Source: Lachnospiraceae bacterium (GTDB lineage: Bacteria > Bacillota > Clostridia > Lachnospirales > Lachnospiraceae). Taken from it: a stretch of DNA of 38,369 nucleotides. The notes beneath the pieces are model-generated. The model was not told the origin of the DNA, did no database searches, and saw nothing but the letters and a program-made list of their open reading frames with translations. This document shows positions 9,110 to 18,027 of the stretch, piece after piece. The stretch's first letter is position 1. The number at the start of each line of letters is the position of its first letter. The stretch lies in the NCBI GenBank assembly GCA_024403255.1, contig JAKSSE010000009.1, positions 1 through 38,369 on the forward strand, read 5' to 3'. Made by a program: the position numbers and the translations under genes.

Positions 9110-9216
9110 AAAATATATATTTTGATTAAAAAAATACAATATTTTTTATTTGTGACATTTTTGCGAAAAGTTTTTTACATTTAATACTTTAGGTACTCTC
9201 TTTATTTTGAAAAAAA

Positions 9217-9225
9217 TGGTATAAT
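9217..9225 (+). promoter_or_regulatory. Extended -10 promoter for the small membrane protein and alaS
   Basis: TGGTATAAT is a perfect extended -10 (TGnTATAAT). The -35 region is poor, as is usual for extended -10 promoters. The predicted transcription start is near 9232, 35 bases before the first start codon. Confidence 0.55.
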
Positions 9226-9266
9226 ATTGAACAAATTATGAAAAAATTATCTTAATGGAGGATGAT

Positions 9267-9413
9267 ATGGCTTTTTTAAATAGTTTTGTTGAATATCTTA
9301 TCGTCATGATTGTTATTGTCGCGGTTAGCTTTCTCGGCGGCTTTTTAGGTAAGAAATTTAGAGATAATAAAGATAAAAAGGCTGAGATGACAGCCGAAAA
9401 TCAGGGAGAATAA
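9267..9413 (+). CDS. Small single-pass membrane protein (48 residues) upstream of alaS
   Basis: The ATG at 9267 has TGGAGGATG just upstream and the frame closes with TAA at 9411-9413, one base before alaS. The product begins MAFLNSFVEYLIVMIVIVAV. It has one hydrophobic helix (about 8-28, ending GGFLG) and a charged tail (KKFRDNKDKKAEMTAENQGE). This is an inner-membrane, cytoplasmic-tail topology similar to other tiny membrane proteins of Firmicutes. No function is recognised. Good start signals, codon use like its neighbours and the 1-base spacing to alaS support a real gene that shares its transcript. Confidence 0.75.
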   Translation: MAFLNSFVEYLIVMIVIVAVSFLGGFLGKKFRDNKDKKAEMTAENQGE

Positions 9414-9414
9414 A

Positions 9415-12069
9415 ATGAACTTTGGAGTTAATGATTTAAGACGCAGCTATTTAGAGTTCTTTGAAAGCAAAGATCATCTTTGCATGAAGAGCTTTTCGCT
9501 TGTACCACAAAATGATAAGAGTCTTCTTCTTATCAATGCTGGTATGGCTCCACTTAAGCCATATTTCACAGGCCAGGAGATTCCACCAAGAAAGAGAGTG
9601 ACCACCTGCCAGAAATGTGTACGTACTGGTGATATTGAAAATGTAGGTAAGACAGCAAGACACTTAACCTTCTTTGAGATGCTTGGTAACTTCTCATTTG
9701 GTGATTACTTTAAGCATGAGGCTATCGCCTGGTCTTGGGAGTACCTTACCAAGGTTTTAGGTCTTGATGAAAATCGTCTTTATCCTTCAATCTATGGAGA
9801 GGATGAAGAGGCATTTGAAATCTGGACAAAAGAGGTAGGTGTTCCAGCAGAGAAGATTACCCGCTTCTATCGTGATCCAGAAACTGGGGAGTGTGATAAC
9901 TTCTGGGAGCATGGTGCAGGTCCTTGTGGTCCTTGTTCAGAGATTTATTATGATCGCGGTGAAAAGTATGGCTGCGGTGATCCAAACTGTAAGGTTGGCT
10001 GTGAGTGCGACCGTTTCATGGAAGTTTGGAACAACGTATTTACCCAGTTCAATGGTGATGGTCATGGTGGCTATGAGGAACTTGCTAATAAGAACATCGA
10101 TACCGGTATGGGTCTTGAGAGACTTGCAGTTGTTATGCAGGACGTAGATTCAGTATTTGATATTGATACTATGAAAGCAATCCGTGACAAGGTTTGTGAA
10201 TTCTCTAATAAGAAATACCAGACAGATGCAATCGATGATATTTCAATTCGTCTTATCACTGATCACATCCGTTCTTCAACCTTCCTTGTATCAGACGGTG
10301 TATCTCCATCAAATGAAGGCAGAGGATATGTTCTTCGCAGACTTATCCGTAGAGCTGCTCGTCATGGACGTATGCTTGGCATAGATGGAACTTTCCTTGC
10401 TAAATTATCTGAAACTGTAATCAATGAGTCTAAAGATGGTTATCCAGAACTTTGGGAGAAGAGAGAGTTCATCTTTAAGACCCTTACTGCAGAGGAAGAG
10501 CAGTTCAATAAGACTATCGATAAGGGTCTTGAAATCTTAGCTGAAATGGAAGACGAAATGAAAGCTAAGGGAGAGAAAGTTCTTTCAGGAGAAAATGCAT
10601 TTAAGCTTTACGATACTTATGGATTCCCAACAGACCTTACTGCTGAAATCCTTGAGGAAAAAGGCTTTTCATACGATGCTAAGGGATTTGAGGAGTGCAT
10701 GCAGAAACAGCGTGAAACTGCGCGTGCAGCACGTACAGAGACCAATTACATGGGTGCAGATGCCAATGTATATAATGAAATAGATCTTTCGATTACATCT
10801 GAGTTTGTTGGATATGATAAGACTTCTATGGAAGGAAAGATTACATGCCTTACCACAGAAACAGAAATCACTGACACTCTTGCAGAGGGCATGAATGGTA
10901 CAGTCATTGTTCCACAGACTCCTTTCTATGCAACCATGGGTGGTCAGATTGGTGATACTGGTGTTATCAAGACTGAAAATGGTGTATTTGAAGTAAAAGA
11001 GACCATTAAGCTTGTAGGTGGCAAGATTGGTCATGTTGGTACTCTTGTTACTGGTATGATTAAGGTTGGCGATACCGTTTGCCTTGAAGTAGATGCTGAC
11101 AGAAGAAATGCAATCTGCAAGAACCATTCAGCTACTCACCTTATGCAGAAAGCACTTCGTGAGGTTCTTGGAAGCCATGTAGAGCAGAAGGGTTCATATC
11201 AGGATGCTGATCGTACCAGATTTGACTTTTCTCACTTCTCAGCTATGACAGCTGATGAACTTAAGAAAGTTGAAGCAATGGTAAATGAAAAGATTGCTGA
11301 AGCACTTACTGTTGAGACCGCAGAAATGTCACTTGATGAGGCTCGTAAGACTGGTGCAATGGCACTCTTTGGTGAAAAGTATGGTGAGACTGTTCGCGTA
11401 GTAAAGATGGGAGATTTCTCGACAGAACTTTGCGGTGGTACTCATGTAACAAATACAAGCACAATAGGAGCTTTCAAGATTTTATCAGAGAGCGGTGTTG
11501 CAGCTGGTACCCGTCGTATTGAAGCAATCACAGGAGCAAATGTATTTGCTTACTATGAGAATATAGAAAAGGCACTTAATGAAGCTGCAGATAAATTAAA
11601 GTGTGCACCAGATCAGGTTGCTACAAAGATTACTGCACTTCAGGGACAGCTTAAGGAGGTATCTTCTGAGCTTGAGTCAGTAAAAGCTAAAGCTGCTCAG
11701 GCTGCTGCAGGTGATGTAATGGATAACGTTACCGAGGTTAATGGAGTTAAGCTTTTAGCTGCAAGAGTTGATGGTGTTGAGGGTAACGGTCTTCGTGATC
11801 TGGGTGATTCACTTAAAGAAAAGCTTGGTGAGGGCGTTATCGTTCTTGCATCTGATGCAGGTGGAAAGGTTGGCCTTGTAGTTATGGCAACAGATGGTGC
11901 TATTTCTAAGGGCGCACATGCAGGAAACCTTATTAAAGCAATTGCTCCATGTGTTGGAGGTGGCGGCGGTGGTCGTCCTAATATGGCACAGGCCGGCGGT
12001 AAGAATCCAGCAGGCATTGATGATGCGATTGCAAAAGCAAAGGAAGAACTTGCTAATCAAATCAAATAA
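9415..12069 (+). CDS. alaS: Alanyl-tRNA synthetase
   Basis: 884 residues, the normal full length. It charges tRNA(Ala) in the cytoplasm. The class II catalytic core starts at MNFGVNDLRRSYLEFFESKDH, and motif 2 lies within RVTTCQKCVRTGDIENVGKTARHLTFFEMLGNFSFGDYF (about 62-100). The editing domain carries the zinc ligands His571 and His575 (NHSATH) and Cys673 and His677 (CGGTH). The C-Ala domain ends with the glycine-rich GGGGGGRPNMAQAGG segment. All key motifs are present. I see no T-box leader upstream, so expression appears to come from the extended -10 promoter in front of the 48-residue gene. Confidence 0.98.
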   Translation: MNFGVNDLRRSYLEFFESKDHLCMKSFSLVPQNDKSLLLINAGMAPLKPYFTGQEIPPRKRVTTCQKCVRTGDIENVGKTARHLTFFEMLGNFSFGDYFKHEAIAWSWEYLTKVLGLDENRLYPSIYGEDEEAFEIWTKEVGVPAEKITRFYRDPETGECDNFWEHGAGPCGPCSEIYYDRGEKYGCGDPNCKVGCECDRFMEVWNNVFTQFNGDGHGGYEELANKNIDTGMGLERLAVVMQDVDSVFDIDTMKAIRDKVCEFSNKKYQTDAIDDISIRLITDHIRSSTFLVSDGVSPSNEGRGYVLRRLIRRAARHGRMLGIDGTFLAKLSETVINESKDGYPELWEKREFIFKTLTAEEEQFNKTIDKGLEILAEMEDEMKAKGEKVLSGENAFKLYDTYGFPTDLTAEILEEKGFSYDAKGFEECMQKQRETARAARTETNYMGADANVYNEIDLSITSEFVGYDKTSMEGKITCLTTETEITDTLAEGMNGTVIVPQTPFYATMGGQIGDTGVIKTENGVFEVKETIKLVGGKIGHVGTLVTGMIKVGDTVCLEVDADRRNAICKNHSATHLMQKALREVLGSHVEQKGSYQDADRTRFDFSHFSAMTADELKKVEAMVNEKIAEALTVETAEMSLDEARKTGAMALFGEKYGETVRVVKMGDFSTELCGGTHVTNTSTIGAFKILSESGVAAGTRRIEAITGANVFAYYENIEKALNEAADKLKCAPDQVATKITALQGQLKEVSSELESVKAKAAQAAAGDVMDNVTEVNGVKLLAARVDGVEGNGLRDLGDSLKEKLGEGVIVLASDAGGKVGLVVMATDGAISKGAHAGNLIKAIAPCVGGGGGGRPNMAQAGGKNPAGIDDAIAKAKEELANQIK

Positions 12070-12072
12070 TTC

Positions 12073-12100
12073 TTGACGTTACATATTAATTTGTTATAAT
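12073..12100 (+). promoter_or_regulatory. Strong sigma-A promoter for rpsU
   Basis: TTGACG (12073-12078), a 16-base spacer and a perfect TATAAT (12095-12100), starting 4 bases after the alaS stop. The leader contains a short GTAGAC/GTCTAC hairpin (12113-12118 with 12128-12133) and the binding site GGAGGAGGG ahead of rpsU. Confidence 0.75.
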
Positions 12101-12159
12101 AGCAAGGTGCGAGTAGACATGAGTAGAGTCTACAATAAGCAAACGGAGGAGGGTTGATT

Positions 12160-12333
12160 ATGTCATCCGTTATCGTAAAAGAAAACGAATCTCTTGATAG
12201 CGCACTTCGTCGTTTTAAGAGAAACTGCGCAAAGGCAGGTATCCAGCAGGAGATCCGTAAGCGTGAGCATTATGAGAAGCCAAGCGTAAAGCGTAAGAAG
12301 AAATCTGAGGCAGCTCGTAAGCGTAAATACTAA
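12160..12333 (+). CDS. rpsU: 30S ribosomal protein S21
   Basis: 57 residues: [21 protein letters not shown], then [24 protein letters not shown]. This is the complete S21 sequence pattern with its very basic C-terminal tail. S21 binds the small subunit near the anti-Shine-Dalgarno end of 16S rRNA. The GGAGGAGGG binding site is very strong, and the gene has its own promoter and a terminator. Confidence 0.97.
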   Translation: MSSVIVKENESLDSALRRFKRNCAKAGIQQEIRKREHYEKPSVKRKKKSEAARKRKY

Positions 12334-12353
12334 TTTTAAATTGGTAATAGTGA

Positions 12354-12380
12354 GGGGGAGTATTTATACTCCCCCTTTTT
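12354..12380 (+). terminator. Terminator after rpsU, close in front of the next gene
   Basis: GGGGGAGTAT (12354-12363) pairs with ATACTCCCCC (12366-12375), with a T run following. It ends about 7 bases before the ribosome binding site of the solute-binding protein gene, so it could also act as an attenuator for that operon. Confidence 0.88.
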
Positions 12381-12401
12381 ATTTCTAAAGAGGTGATCGA
12401 C

Positions 12402-14906
12402 ATGAAAAAGACACTGTGTTTATTATTAGCGGCTATAATGATGTTATCATTAGCAGCCTGCGGAAAAAAGAATAAAGACAACAATTCATCAAATTCTGCC
12501 GATGGCTCAAATAATGCGAGTGTTGCAATTGAAGCAGAACATTACTTTGAGCCGGAATACTACGAAAATATGCCAGAAGAGATGGTAAACAGTAGTAGTC
12601 AGAAATTTTACGGCCAGAGTATGTACTACATTGGAAACAATGATGAATATACAACGACAGGTATTTATGAGTATTCTCTTGAAAATAAGTCGGTTAAGAC
12701 TTTAGCTGAAATTTATAATGACCCATCGGCTGACCCAACTGATGAGAAGGGCAATATTGAACAGTATGCGGTAAGTGATGACAAAGTTGTTTATGTTTAT
12801 CGTACATATCAGACTGACCCAGCTTTAAATGACATGGATTTTTCAGCTACTACAGAGGCTGATGTATATAATTATTTCATTAACAACTGGGGATATGATA
12901 CTGAAATGGTGAAATCCGAGCTTGATAGTGAATATTATTCTTCATACAAGAATGCAGATGGCACTTTTGATTATCCTGGAATTTACAGAAAATTTGCAGC
13001 AAGTGATTTTCCTATAATTGAAAAGTACTATATCATTGAAAAGGATTTGAATGGCAATGAAATTCTTACTAGTGAATTGTCAGATATTATGGTTGACCAA
13101 ATAGAGGGATCGTATTGTCGTATATTGGATATGGCACTTGATAGCTCAGAGAATATCTATCTTTTATATAATAGTTATGGTAATGAATATGATGATTATT
13201 GCATAAAAGTATTTGATAAAGATGGTAATCCTGGAGCAGAGTATCGTCAGCAGGAGTATATTGAAAAGTTTTATAAATTAACTGATGGAAAGATAGCAAT
13301 TGCAGATTATAATGACGCCGGAAACAGTGAATTAAGAGTTTTTGATGCCCAGACTGGAACTGTTAGTGAAGAGGCAATGTATGGAGAAACATATTTTAGC
13401 TATGGCGTAGTTCCTTTCGATACTAATAAACTTCTTACAATGGATTCTGTCGGTCTTAATCTTGTGACTGATGGAGAAAAAGAGAGCAAGCTTTATATGA
13501 AGTGGCTGGACTCTAATATTTTAGGTGGAAATGTTTACACTTTTGGCTTGCTTGACGATGGAAGAGTTGCTCTTTACTTAAATCATTTTGTAAATGATAA
13601 ATCAGTATCTGAAATAGTTGTTTTAAATGAGACTGATAAGGAAAAGCTTTTGAGTAAAACTCAGATCAGAGTTGCGACTTTATATCTTAATGCTGATTTT
13701 GAACAGGCTATAGTTGATTTTAATAAGAAGAACAATGATTATCATATAGATGTAGTTTCCTTTAATTACAATGGCGATGACTATGATAATTACAATACAT
13801 ATATGGATAATTTCCTGTTAAGTCTTGCTACAGATAACACTATAGATATAATCGCTTTAAATGATTCTTCAGCATATAATCATGTAATTAATTTCGCACA
13901 GAAGGGATTATTGATTGACTTAAATCCATTTATCGAGAAGGATTCAAAAATTGATTCTGCTGATTTAGTGGAAAACTTAATGGATCCATTAAAATATGAT
14001 GGTAAACAGGTGGCTATGCCTTCAGAGCTTATTGTGTCAACCCTGATTGGTAAAAAGTCCGATGTTGGAGATAAGATGGGCTGGGACCCTAAGACGGCTA
14101 CAGAAATTTTAAAGTCAAAGGGTGATGATGCAATATTTATGCTTTATACAACGAGAGATGAAATTCTTGAAAGAAGTATGGCTCTTGCATATAACACGTT
14201 CGTAAATGTAGAAAAAGGCAGCTGTGATTTTGATAATGATACCTTTATCCAGGCGCTTGAGTTTTCAAAAACATTCCCTGAAGAAATAAATTGGGAAGAT
14301 GAGAGCTATTCGGCCAATGAACCAGAGCGAGTAAGCAAAGGAAAAATCCTAACAGGAAGTCTGACCGTATCTGATTTTGATGTCATTCAGCAGTATCAGA
14401 CTGTATGGAATGATGAGGCTACTTACATTGGTTATCCATCAGCAGGCGATAATAATGGTGCGCTGATATGGTACGAAGGCCTTTATGGTATTACCAAGAA
14501 CTGTGAAGATCCTGAAGCTGCATGGTCATTAATCAGCAGCATGATAAAGATTCCTAAGGACAAGGCAGAATATAGGGATATGTATGGTGTATATAATTTC
14601 TACATTTTCCCTAGCAAAAAGTGCATTGATCTTTATCTTGAAGTTGCAAGCGAAAATTATACAGAAGACTATACCAATTACTGGGATTCGTTTGAAATAC
14701 CTATGAAGCCTTTAACTGAAGATATGAAACAAAAATACAAGGACTGTGTTTTTGGTACAACTGCAGTAGCAGGATCAGTTCCAAAGGGTGTAATGGATAT
14801 TATAAAAGAGGAGGCATCTTCTTACTATAGCGGTCAAAAGTCAGCTGAAGAGGTTGCTAAAATCGTACAGAGTCGAGTTAAGATTTATCTAAGTGAGACA
14901 AGATAG
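12402..14906 (+). CDS. Very large ABC solute-binding lipoprotein with N-terminal propeller-like region
   Basis: 834 residues, about twice the usual length of a family 1 sugar-binding protein. The signal peptide ends in the lipobox LAAC with Cys20. Residues about 45-415 are strand-rich with repeated blocks such as KVVYVYRT, NIYLLYNSYG, GKIAIADYND and GRVALYLNHF, spaced as in a beta-propeller. Residues about 420-834 resemble family 1 extracellular binding proteins: TQIRVATLYLNADFEQAIVDFNKKN, then LIDLNPFIEKD, then GLYGITKNCEDPEAAWSLI. The ATG at 12402 is chosen over the in-frame GTG at 12393 because AAGAGGTG is then spaced correctly. It overlaps the permease gene downstream. The ligand is unknown and the propeller call is by eye. 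Confidence 0.82.
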   Translation: MKKTLCLLLAAIMMLSLAACGKKNKDNNSSNSADGSNNASVAIEAEHYFEPEYYENMPEEMVNSSSQKFYGQSMYYIGNNDEYTTTGIYEYSLENKSVKTLAEIYNDPSADPTDEKGNIEQYAVSDDKVVYVYRTYQTDPALNDMDFSATTEADVYNYFINNWGYDTEMVKSELDSEYYSSYKNADGTFDYPGIYRKFAASDFPIIEKYYIIEKDLNGNEILTSELSDIMVDQIEGSYCRILDMALDSSENIYLLYNSYGNEYDDYCIKVFDKDGNPGAEYRQQEYIEKFYKLTDGKIAIADYNDAGNSELRVFDAQTGTVSEEAMYGETYFSYGVVPFDTNKLLTMDSVGLNLVTDGEKESKLYMKWLDSNILGGNVYTFGLLDDGRVALYLNHFVNDKSVSEIVVLNETDKEKLLSKTQIRVATLYLNADFEQAIVDFNKKNNDYHIDVVSFNYNGDDYDNYNTYMDNFLLSLATDNTIDIIALNDSSAYNHVINFAQKGLLIDLNPFIEKDSKIDSADLVENLMDPLKYDGKQVAMPSELIVSTLIGKKSDVGDKMGWDPKTATEILKSKGDDAIFMLYTTRDEILERSMALAYNTFVNVEKGSCDFDNDTFIQALEFSKTFPEEINWEDESYSANEPERVSKGKILTGSLTVSDFDVIQQYQTVWNDEATYIGYPSAGDNNGALIWYEGLYGITKNCEDPEAAWSLISSMIKIPKDKAEYRDMYGVYNFYIFPSKKCIDLYLEVASENYTEDYTNYWDSFEIPMKPLTEDMKQKYKDCVFGTTAVAGSVPKGVMDIIKEEASSYYSGQKSAEEVAKIVQSRVKIYLSETR

Positions 14907-15789
14907 AAAAAGAAAAAATTCAACATTTGACAAAAGAGACAAAAAGGTCGCAGTGGCCTTTTTGTCTCCTTCTGTTTTAGGGGTGGCAATATTTTTCGTG
15001 CTGCCACTTTTTGTTGTTATCTATTTTTCGTTCGTTGATAATCCGATAAGTAAGCAGTATGTAGGTTTTGATAACTACGTAAATGTTGCAACAAATATGG
15101 CCTTTAATATGGCTGCAAAAAATACATTCATTTTTTCAGTTATAGCAGTTCCACTGGCTGTTGTTCTGGGGCTCCTTCTGGCTCTTTTATTATCAACTGA
15201 CTTGCCACTTCACAGCTTTCTTCGAAGCTCATACCTTACACCGCTTATGGTGCCATCGGCTTCTGTTGTTTTGGTGTTTACTGTTATTTTTTCTTATAAT
15301 GGTGTAATAAATAAATTTCTTCAGGCACAGGAAAAAGATCCTATTGATTTTTTTAAATCGAGTGCAGGTCTTATCGTAATAGTAACGATTTTTTTATGGA
15401 AAAATTTAGGTTACAATATGATTCTTTATCTTGCGGCTCTTGGAAGTATTCCGGCAGATTTAATTGATGCAGCAAAACTTGACGGGGCAGGAAAATGGAA
15501 AATATTCTGTGAAATAAAGCTTCGTTATGTTGCACCAATGATTGTGTTTACTACGATTTTTTCTTTGATTAATTCCTTTAAGATTTTCAGAGAAGTCTAT
15601 CTTTTGACAGGAGATTATCCTTTTGAAACCTTATATATGCTTCAGCATTATATGAATAACACTTTTTCTTCTGGCGATTATCAAAAGCTTAGTACTGCAG
15701 CTGTTTTGATGTGTATAGTTATGTGCATTATTACTGTGGTTTTATTTAAGCTTGAAGATAAGTATGCCAGTGATTTGGAGGCAGAATGA
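14893..15789 (+). CDS. Sugar-type ABC transporter permease (MalF/UgpA-like)
   Basis: 298 residues with six predicted helices. The cytoplasmic EAA loop, which docks the ATPase, is seen near 185-208 (GSIPADLIDAAKLDGAGKWKIFCEI). The GTG start lies 14 bases inside the upstream gene with a weak ribosome binding site, so translational coupling is likely. It should form a heterodimer with the next gene product. No ATPase gene lies in this operon. In many Firmicutes a shared MsmX-like ATPase serves such importers, and that is the simplest explanation here. Confidence 0.93.
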   Translation: MRQDRKRKNSTFDKRDKKVAVAFLSPSVLGVAIFFVLPLFVVIYFSFVDNPISKQYVGFDNYVNVATNMAFNMAAKNTFIFSVIAVPLAVVLGLLLALLLSTDLPLHSFLRSSYLTPLMVPSASVVLVFTVIFSYNGVINKFLQAQEKDPIDFFKSSAGLIVIVTIFLWKNLGYNMILYLAALGSIPADLIDAAKLDGAGKWKIFCEIKLRYVAPMIVFTTIFSLINSFKIFREVYLLTGDYPFETLYMLQHYMNNTFSSGDYQKLSTAAVLMCIVMCIITVVLFKLEDKYASDLEAE

Positions 15790-16682
15790 TGAAAAAGATA
15801 CCTCCAAAGAAAAAAATAGTTAGAGCCTGCTATATATTTCTTGCATTATTTACCGCAATTTTATTCTTGGCACCGATTGTTTTGACAATTACAAACTCGT
15901 TTATGAGTACTTCTGAAATATATTCAAATTATGGAGCTATTTTGGAAAATGCATCAGGTGATGGGAAGCGCTTTATAAGCAAGATGGTAAATTTAAAGCT
16001 TTTACCTGATATGGTAAGCTTTAGTCAGTATAAAACTGTACTTTTTAAAACTCCAGATTACTTACTTAAATTTTGGAATTCGGTTATTCTTGTTGTTCCA
16101 ATTACCGTATTTCAGATTATTTTGGCTACTCTTGCATCATATGGTTTTACACGTTGTAAGGGGAAATTTGGGGCAGTAGTATTTTTTGTATATATAATTT
16201 TGATGATGATGCCATATCAGGTTACGCTTGTTCCAAACTATTTTGTTTTGAATTGGCTTAATTTACTTGATACAAAATGGGCTATATGGTTACCGGGTAT
16301 CTTTTCTCCATTTTCGGTTTACCTGATTACAAAATACATGAAGCGAATTCCTAAATCGTTGGTTGAGTCGGCTAGAATTGACGGTGCAAATGAATGGCAG
16401 ATTTTTTCACTGATTTATTTACCTACCAGTAAGTCAATTATCACTTCTTGTGTTATATTAGTATTTATTGATTATTGGAATATGGTTGAACAGCCATTAC
16501 TGTTTTTGAGTGATCAGGATAAGTATCCTTTATCGATTTTCTTATCAAGAATAAACACAAAGGATATAGGCATGGCGTTTGCAGTTGCTGTTATATATAT
16601 GGTTCCTGGACTTTTGATTTATCTATATGGAGAAGATGCACTTGTAGAGGGTGCTACATATACAGGCTCAGTTAAGGAGTAG
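15786..16682 (+). CDS. Sugar-type ABC transporter permease (MalG/UgpE-like)
   Basis: 298 residues with six predicted helices and an EAA loop (KRIPKSLVESARIDGANEWQIFSLIYLP). The ATG overlaps the preceding stop in an ATGATGA arrangement, with GGAGGC just upstream, so the two permeases are coupled. The loop between helices 1 and 2 is long (about 40-90), as in MalG relatives. It works with the upstream permease and binding lipoprotein as an importer for an unidentified solute. Confidence 0.93.
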   Translation: MMKKIPPKKKIVRACYIFLALFTAILFLAPIVLTITNSFMSTSEIYSNYGAILENASGDGKRFISKMVNLKLLPDMVSFSQYKTVLFKTPDYLLKFWNSVILVVPITVFQIILATLASYGFTRCKGKFGAVVFFVYIILMMMPYQVTLVPNYFVLNWLNLLDTKWAIWLPGIFSPFSVYLITKYMKRIPKSLVESARIDGANEWQIFSLIYLPTSKSIITSCVILVFIDYWNMVEQPLLFLSDQDKYPLSIFLSRINTKDIGMAFAVAVIYMVPGLLIYLYGEDALVEGATYTGSVKE

Positions 16683-16686
16683 AATA

Positions 16687-18027
16687 ATGGAAGAAACTTC
16701 TAAATTAAAAAAAGAAAGAATAAAAACAATTGCGATAGTCTTTTTGACTGTTCTTTTAATTCTGACTTTCTTCTCAAATACTATAATGAATCATTCGCTT
16801 GTTGAGGTTAGCACTGAGACTATAGATAGTGGTTCTATTACAACAAAAGTTCGTGGTACTGGCACCGTTACAGCTGGGGATTTATATGAACTTAAAGCTG
16901 AGGATGTTAGAAAAATCCGCACAATCAATGTTAAACCTGGCGATGAGATAAGCCAGGGGGATATTGTTGTCACTTTAGAGGATGAAGAGTCAGAGGAACT
17001 TGAAACTGCAAAAGAAGACCTTCTTAGAAAGCAAAATGCATATAATCAGCTTGTTTTAAAGACACAGATTACTTCTGGCGAGCGTTTCCAGGTTGAACAG
17101 GGAAGAGAAGATCCGCTTTATACGATGCAGGATGCAATCACATGGGCTGAGGCTGATTATGAGGGCAATGAAGCCGAGAAGAATATGATAGATGCTCGTA
17201 TTGCAAAGCTAAAAGATGAGCTATCGTATCTTGATGATGACGATGATAAAAAAGCAAAGAAGATAAATAAGGAGATTGAGCAGCTTCAGCTTCAGTCTGA
17301 TGAACTTGCTATTCAGCTTGTACAGAAGGATTTATATAAGACTAATATTTCGAATCTTTATACCCAACAGCTAGGACTTGATGCAGAACTTTTGGAGATT
17401 TCATTCCTTCAGAAAAAGATAAAAAAGCTTGAAGAAAAAGCTGTTAATGCAGAAATTGAAGCCCCTGTATCTGGAACTATCTCTGAAATAAGTGTAATGG
17501 CAGGAAATACGGTTCAGGCGGGTGATGTTATTATGACCATTCAGCCAGCAGGTAAAGATTTTTCAATTACGTTTTCTACCACAAAAGAGTTGGCAGCTAA
17601 GGTTTCAAAAGGTGATATAGCACAGATAGTAAATAACTGGTCAGGTGATGATATAAAAGCTGTCGTTAAGACTATTCATAAGTCGAAGACCGATAAGAAC
17701 AAGATGGATGTGACATTTGATATAAGCGGAAATGTTGCAGTTGGAGAGACTTACACATTGTCAGTTGGTGAAAAATCAGCTAACTATGATTCTATTGTGC
17801 CTACAAGTGCGGTAAGAGAGGATGCGAACGGTAAGTACGTGCTTTATATAGAAACAAAATCCACACCTTTGGGAAACAGATATTATGCCCGCCGCCAGAA
17901 TGTTGAGGTTCTAACTTCTGATGATACAAAGTCAGCTATTTCAGGGACATTTGATTGGGGCACCTATGTAATAACCACTACTCAAAAACCAGTGAAGGAA
18001 AACGATCAGGTACGACTTGCAGATTAA
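16687..18027 (+). CDS. HlyD/RND-type membrane fusion (adaptor) protein
   Basis: 446 residues from the ATG at 16687, which has AAGGAG upstream and follows the permease stop by 4 bases. A longer TTG frame overlaps that permease and is less likely. There is one N-terminal membrane helix (about 10-29). Two biotinyl-lipoyl halves flank a long coiled coil: VRKIRTINVKPGDEISQGDIVVTLED near 72-98 and APVSGTISEISVMAGNTVQAGDVIMTI near 257-283. The coiled-coil hairpin includes DDDDDKKAKKINKEIEQLQLQ. Beta-barrel and membrane-proximal parts follow. In Gram-positives such proteins pair with MacB/FtsX-type exporters. Its neighbour is a reduced member of that permease family, but no ATPase is present. Confidence 0.88.
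   Translation: MEETSKLKKERIKTIAIVFLTVLLILTFFSNTIMNHSLVEVSTETIDSGSITTKVRGTGTVTAGDLYELKAEDVRKIRTINVKPGDEISQGDIVVTLEDEESEELETAKEDLLRKQNAYNQLVLKTQITSGERFQVEQGREDPLYTMQDAITWAEADYEGNEAEKNMIDARIAKLKDELSYLDDDDDKKAKKINKEIEQLQLQSDELAIQLVQKDLYKTNISNLYTQQLGLDAELLEISFLQKKIKKLEEKAVNAEIEAPVSGTISEISVMAGNTVQAGDVIMTIQPAGKDFSITFSTTKELAAKVSKGDIAQIVNNWSGDDIKAVVKTIHKSKTDKNKMDVTFDISGNVAVGETYTLSVGEKSANYDSIVPTSAVREDANGKYVLYIETKSTPLGNRYYARRQNVEVLTSDDTKSAISGTFDWGTYVITTTQKPVKENDQVRLAD

Noticed and set aside
9415-9470. T-box or other amino-acid riboswitch expected before alaS
   Set aside because: The region before alaS is a short coding frame, and no T-box sequence or specifier-like structure is visible between the promoter and that frame.
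10669-11127. 152-codon open frame on the - strand inside alaS
   Set aside because: It lies wholly within the well-supported alaS gene, has Cys/Ile-rich unstructured content and no ribosome binding site. It is an antisense shadow.
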